Positions 5,952 through 8,591 of a stretch of 8,591 nt of DNA are shown one piece after another. Every line of letters starts with the position of its first letter. Position 1 is the first letter of the stretch. A program made the translations under genes and the position numbers. The notes below the pieces were generated by a model. It was given only the letters and a program-made list of their open reading frames with translations. It was not told where the DNA came from and ran no database searches. The stretch covers positions 1 through 8,591 of the forward strand of contig DJFQ01000077.1 of the NCBI GenBank assembly GCA_002432095.1, in the 5' to 3' direction. The DNA comes from Marinagarivorans sp. UBA5868. Its GTDB lineage: Bacteria > Pseudomonadota > Gammaproteobacteria > Pseudomonadales > Cellvibrionaceae.

Positions 5952-7616
5952 TCAGGTCGCTTGGTTTTTTGCTTGCCGCTCTTTTAATTCGCGCTGAATC
6001 GTCTCCACTTTGGCATCGCTGAGATTGTAAAAAATCAAAGATAAGCCAGTGAGCAATGCAAACAAACCGGGTATTAACGTTTGCGTGTAGACGATGGAGT
6101 CCAGTGATGCGCCGGCCTGCATTTGTCCAGCCTGGTACCCCATGGCCGCGAGTATTGAGAGCATCAATGCTGAACCGCCAGCGCTCCCCAGCTTTTGGGA
6201 AAATGTCGTGGCGGCGAACGTCATGCCGGTTGCACGGCGACCGTTCTTCCATTCGTTGTAGTCCGCCACATCCGCGTACATCGCCCAAGTGATCGGTGGT
6301 TTAAAACCGAGGGCGATGCTGATGAGAATGTTGAGGGCAAACATCCAGATGATTTCGCGGGGAAGATCAGAGCTGTCATGCGCGGTGCCATCGGCGCGAG
6401 TAAGGATCACGCTGATCACAGAGCCTTTTGCGTCATCCAACTCCAGTGTCGGACCCGTTTCATCCAGGGGTACACGCTTTTTGATGATCCAGAAAATCTT
6501 GTCATGTCGTAGCCATTGATAAGCGTCGCCCTCGCGGTATTCGGTACCGAGAAGATCCTGCGCCTGCAATTGCTCAGCATCGGCGTAGAGTGTGTCCACC
6601 ACGCCCAAGTGGGAGGGTTTGGGAACGAATGTAAACGCCACGGACAAAACGGCGACCACGCACATCAACACCATCATCAATTTGCGTTTATCGATATAGC
6701 GGGTGAAGGTGGAGGCGACCAGGGCGCCGACCATTAGTCCTGCCATTTGCAGGCCAATGTAATTGCCCAGCAGATCGGGACGCTCGACGAAATAGCGGAA
6801 ATAGTAAGCCGCTGAACTGCCACGCAAGGTCATCGAGACCATGAAGACCAGTGCAAGAATGAACAGCACCAACCACGGCCTGCAGACGAAGAGATCTTTG
6901 AGGTCCCGCAGCGGATTGCCACTTTCCTGATTCGCTGGCGGTTGCACCCGTTCTTTGGTGGAAAGGAAAGTCACAAGAAATAAACAGGAGGCAATGACCG
7001 CATAAATCACCATGGTCATTTGCCAGCCTTTAGCGCTGTACCGGTCACCGTCGCCAAAATATTCCGCGAGTTCCGGCGTGGCGGCGCCAACAATGATGCT
7101 GCTCAGATAGGCAAAGAAGAATCGGGTACTGTTAAGGCTGCTGCGTTCGTGGGTGTTTGCGGTGAGGACGGCGGACAGTGAGTTATACGGCATGTTGAGC
7201 ACGGTATAACACAGCATCAACAAGCTATAGGTGGCGTAGGCCCAAATTAGCTTGCCGGTATCGCTTAGATCGGGCGTGCTCATGGTGAGAATACCCGCAC
7301 CCATCATCGGCAATGCGCCCCAAATCAGGTAAGGACGAAATTTACCCCAGCGGGTATTGGTACGGTCGGCGATGCCACCCATGAGCGGGTCGGTAACGGC
7401 GTCGATGACTTTTGTGAGGGTCACCATAGTGGCGGCTGCGGCCGCGCTGATGCCGAAAACATCGGTATAGAAGAAGACTAGGTAAGAGCCAATAATTGCC
7501 CAATAGAAGTTGAAACCTGCGTCACCTAGGCCGAAACCAATTTTCTCCCACCGGCTGAGTTTTGCTGTTCTGTCCAAAGCGGCTCGGCCACCGGAACCTT
7601 GATCGCTAGTTAACAC
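5952..7616 (-). CDS. GPH-family (MelB-like) sugar:cation symporter, probable cellobionate importer
   Basis: The 554-residue inner-membrane protein has 12 predicted membrane helices. The GPH signature after helix 2 is TKVIDAVTDPLMGG followed by D-x6-WGKFRP (68-95); D72 and D76 correspond to the cation-site aspartates of MelB. The central cytoplasmic loop is about 220-248. The helix 10-11 loop, MYADVADYNEWKNGRRATGM (446-465), is also family-typical. Usual members have about 450-500 residues. The excess is a hydrophilic segment, about 333-421, between helices 9 and 10, on the periplasmic side by topology. The start is GTG 7616, with GGGGAG 6 nt upstream; no other start is as good. It is the first gene of the minus-strand group, with phosphorylase and gluconokinase downstream, so I infer that it imports cellobionate or a related beta-glucoside. 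The substrate cannot be read from sequence; gluconate or cellobiose remain possible. Confidence 0.88.
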   Translation of the reverse strand: MLTSDQGSGGRAALDRTAKLSRWEKIGFGLGDAGFNFYWAIIGSYLVFFYTDVFGISAAAAATMVTLTKVIDAVTDPLMGGIADRTNTRWGKFRPYLIWGALPMMGAGILTMSTPDLSDTGKLIWAYATYSLLMLCYTVLNMPYNSLSAVLTANTHERSSLNSTRFFFAYLSSIIVGAATPELAEYFGDGDRYSAKGWQMTMVIYAVIASCLFLVTFLSTKERVQPPANQESGNPLRDLKDLFVCRPWLVLFILALVFMVSMTLRGSSAAYYFRYFVERPDLLGNYIGLQMAGLMVGALVASTFTRYIDKRKLMMVLMCVVAVLSVAFTFVPKPSHLGVVDTLYADAEQLQAQDLLGTEYREGDAYQWLRHDKIFWIIKKRVPLDETGPTLELDDAKGSVISVILTRADGTAHDSSDLPREIIWMFALNILISIALGFKPPITWAMYADVADYNEWKNGRRATGMTFAATTFSQKLGSAGGSALMLSILAAMGYQAGQMQAGASLDSIVYTQTLIPGLFALLTGLSLIFYNLSDAKVETIQRELKERQAKNQAT

Positions 7617-7622
7617 TTTTTA

Positions 7623-7628
7623 CTCCCC
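7623..7628 (-). promoter_or_regulatory. Ribosome binding site deciding the symporter GTG start
   Basis: GGGGAG on the minus strand lies 6 nt before GTG 7616-7614. It is one of the strongest ribosome sites in the window and fixes this GTG as the start. Confidence 0.75.
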
Positions 7629-7641
7629 AGGCTTGATCTTA

Positions 7642-7676
7642 TTTATATTTGCGGGCGCGTAGGATAAACAGCCTGT
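7642..7676 (-). promoter_or_regulatory. Candidate symporter promoter with overlapping dyad
   Basis: On the minus strand TATAAA (7647-7642) is a good -10 element about 25 nt before the GTG start. The corresponding -35 position (TGTTTA, 17-nt spacer) matches poorly. A perfect small dyad, ACAG-C-CTGT on the plus strand (7668-7676), overlaps the -35 region, which suits a regulated promoter. No regulator gene is present in the window. Confidence 0.3.
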
Positions 7677-7849
7677 CCGGGGAAATCCAGCGCACTGCCT
7701 GCTTGGGACGCGTTTCTATGACTCGTGTCTGCTTGTGAGGAAGACGAACGGTGCGCCAGATTCAATGATTGCATCTCTGGGCTTTCTTTATTGCAACTCT
7801 ATGCTGTCTTAATGTGGCGCGAACTGGCGTTCCACTTGGCTGACCAATT

Positions 7850-7890
7850 CCATCACAGGGGGTTTGATGGTATGTTAGGCCCCCATTTTT
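7850..7890 (+). promoter_or_regulatory. Possible H-type pseudoknot in the gnd leader
   Basis: On the plus strand CCATCA (7850-7855) pairs with TGATGG (7865-7870). GGGGG (7858-7862), in the loop of that stem, can pair with CCCCC (7880-7884). The crossing loops are CA (2 nt), TT (2 nt) and TATGTTAGG (9 nt), lengths suitable for an H-type pseudoknot. ATTTTT follows at 7885-7890, and the gnd ATG is about 48 nt further. A plain GGGGG/CCCCC hairpin plus T-run, acting as a weak terminator, is an alternative reading. Confidence 0.3.
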
Positions 7891-7938
7891 ACCGGGCGCC
7901 GCCTCCATTCACTCCTCAACAGCAGATTCGATCTCACT

Positions 7939-8591
7939 ATGAAACCACAATCCGATATCGGCCTGATTGGCTTGGCCGTCATGGGCGAAAATCTCGTACT
8001 CAACATGGCCAACAATGGCTTTACGGTCACTGCCTTTAACCGCTCCGTTGAAAAGGTGGAAAAATTTCTCGCCGGTCGCGCTTCCGGCAAAAGTATCCGC
8101 GGTGCTACCTCCATTGAGGATTTGGTTGCGTCCTTGGCGAAGCCGCGCAAAATCATGTTGATGGTGAAAGCCGGCAAGGCCGTGGATGAAGTAATCGAAC
8201 AATTGATTCCACATTTGGAAAAAGGCGACATCATCATCGACGGTGGCAATACGCACTTCCCTGATTCCAATCGCCGCACTGCCTATCTGCGCTCCAAAGG
8301 TCTCTTATATATAGGCACCGGCGTTTCCGGTGGCGAAGAGGGCGCATTGACCGGCCCGTCGATTATGCCCGGCGGTGCTAAAGAGGCCTGGCCGGCAGTA
8401 AAGCCGATTTTTCAAGCCATCGCCGCTAAAGTTGACGGTGGCACACCCTGCTGCGATTGGGTGGGCGACGACGGCGCTGGCCACTTTGTGAAAATGGTGC
8501 ACAACGGCATTGAGTACGGCGATATGCAGTTGATCTGCGAGGCTTATCAAATCATGAAGGATCTGCTGGGCATGTCCGCCGATGACATGCA
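7939..8591 (+). CDS. gnd: 6-phosphogluconate dehydrogenase, decarboxylating (N-terminal 217 codons)
   Basis: The enzyme converts 6-phosphogluconate and NADP+ to ribulose 5-phosphate, CO2 and NADPH in the cytoplasm. The visible part shows the Rossmann motif IGLIGLAVMGENL (7-19), with NRS (34-36) at the 2'-phosphate-binding position. It also has MLMVKAG (73-79), IIIDGGNT (98-105), the substrate motif GTGVSGGEEGA (126-136), and GAGHFVKMVHNGIEYGDMQ (179-197), with catalytic K185 and E192. The pattern is of the long (about 470-residue), E. coli-like dimeric type; the helical C-terminal domain lies beyond the window. ATG 7939 has no clear Shine-Dalgarno sequence, which could mean leader-controlled translation. 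It is divergent from the symporter-phosphorylase-gluconokinase group and takes the product of gluconokinase, so co-regulation is likely but not shown. Confidence 0.96.
   Translation, partial: MKPQSDIGLIGLAVMGENLVLNMANNGFTVTAFNRSVEKVEKFLAGRASGKSIRGATSIEDLVASLAKPRKIMLMVKAGKAVDEVIEQLIPHLEKGDIIIDGGNTHFPDSNRRTAYLRSKGLLYIGTGVSGGEEGALTGPSIMPGGAKEAWPAVKPIFQAIAAKVDGGTPCCDWVGDDGAGHFVKMVHNGIEYGDMQLICEAYQIMKDLLGMSADDM

Larger units (their letters stand above)
7617..7938. other. Divergent control region between symporter gene and gnd
   Basis: This 322-bp stretch contains no gene I can support. It holds the start signals for two divergent genes of the same inferred pathway: a minus-strand -10-like element and small dyad near the symporter end, and a possible RNA pseudoknot near the gnd end. 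AGAT-TCG-ATCT (7924-7934), a short dyad, lies 4 nt before the gnd ATG. I found no convincing promoter consensus for gnd; the best is an extended -10-like TGTCTTAAT at 7805-7813 with a poor -35. Confidence 0.5.

Noticed and set aside
7725..8039. Plus-strand 104-codon frame overlapping the gnd start
   Set aside because: It overlaps gnd in another frame, where gnd motifs are unmistakable, and has no recognisable protein features.
1..8591. CRISPR arrays, insertion sequences, phage genes
   Set aside because: No regularly spaced direct repeats of suitable length, transposase frames, terminal inverted repeats or phage-type proteins were seen.

Overview
The window looks like chromosomal DNA of a plant-polysaccharide-degrading gammaproteobacterium, probably of the Cellvibrio / Saccharophagus / Teredinibacter type. 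This is an inference from protein resemblance: a GH94 phosphorylase of the cellobionic acid type, a GPH-family sugar symporter, a bacterial tRNA-Thr with an encoded CCA end, and a type VI secretion adaptor. No sequence search could be run.

Layout, left to right. (1) 1-1212, minus strand: the N-terminal 404 codons of a MidA-like SAM-dependent methyltransferase that runs off the left edge. (2) 1213-1503: a divergent intergenic region with a dyad and a plausible plus-strand promoter. (3) 1504-2696, plus strand: an unrecognised 180-residue protein ending in a Cys-x-x-Cys motif, followed by a DUF4123 protein (type VI secretion effector adaptor/chaperone). No VgrG or toxin gene lies beside them. 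(4) 2710-2785, minus strand: tRNA-Thr(CGT), with a likely promoter inside the 3' end of the next gene. (5) 2796-7616, minus strand, transcribed in the order symporter, cellobionic acid phosphorylase, gluconokinase. (6) 7617-7938: the divergent control region. (7) 7939 to the right edge, plus strand: 6-phosphogluconate dehydrogenase (gnd), truncated by the window.

Blocks 5-7 form one metabolic story. Oxidative cleavage of cellulose (lytic polysaccharide monooxygenases, cellobiose dehydrogenases) yields aldonic acids such as cellobionate. The symporter would import cellobionate. The phosphorylase splits it with phosphate into glucose 1-phosphate and gluconate, gluconokinase makes 6-phosphogluconate, and Gnd feeds that into the pentose phosphate pathway. 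The specificity call rests on an Arg-x-x-x-Lys pair (R610/K614) that matches, within one residue number, the pair I recall as reading the gluconate carboxylate in the Saccharophagus enzyme.

The most interesting unexplained structures are: a strong intrinsic-terminator hairpin 19 nt before the phosphorylase start codon, which every phosphorylase transcript must cross; an extra periplasmic segment of about 90 residues in the symporter; a possible H-type pseudoknot in the gnd leader; and the orphan type VI adaptor pair.
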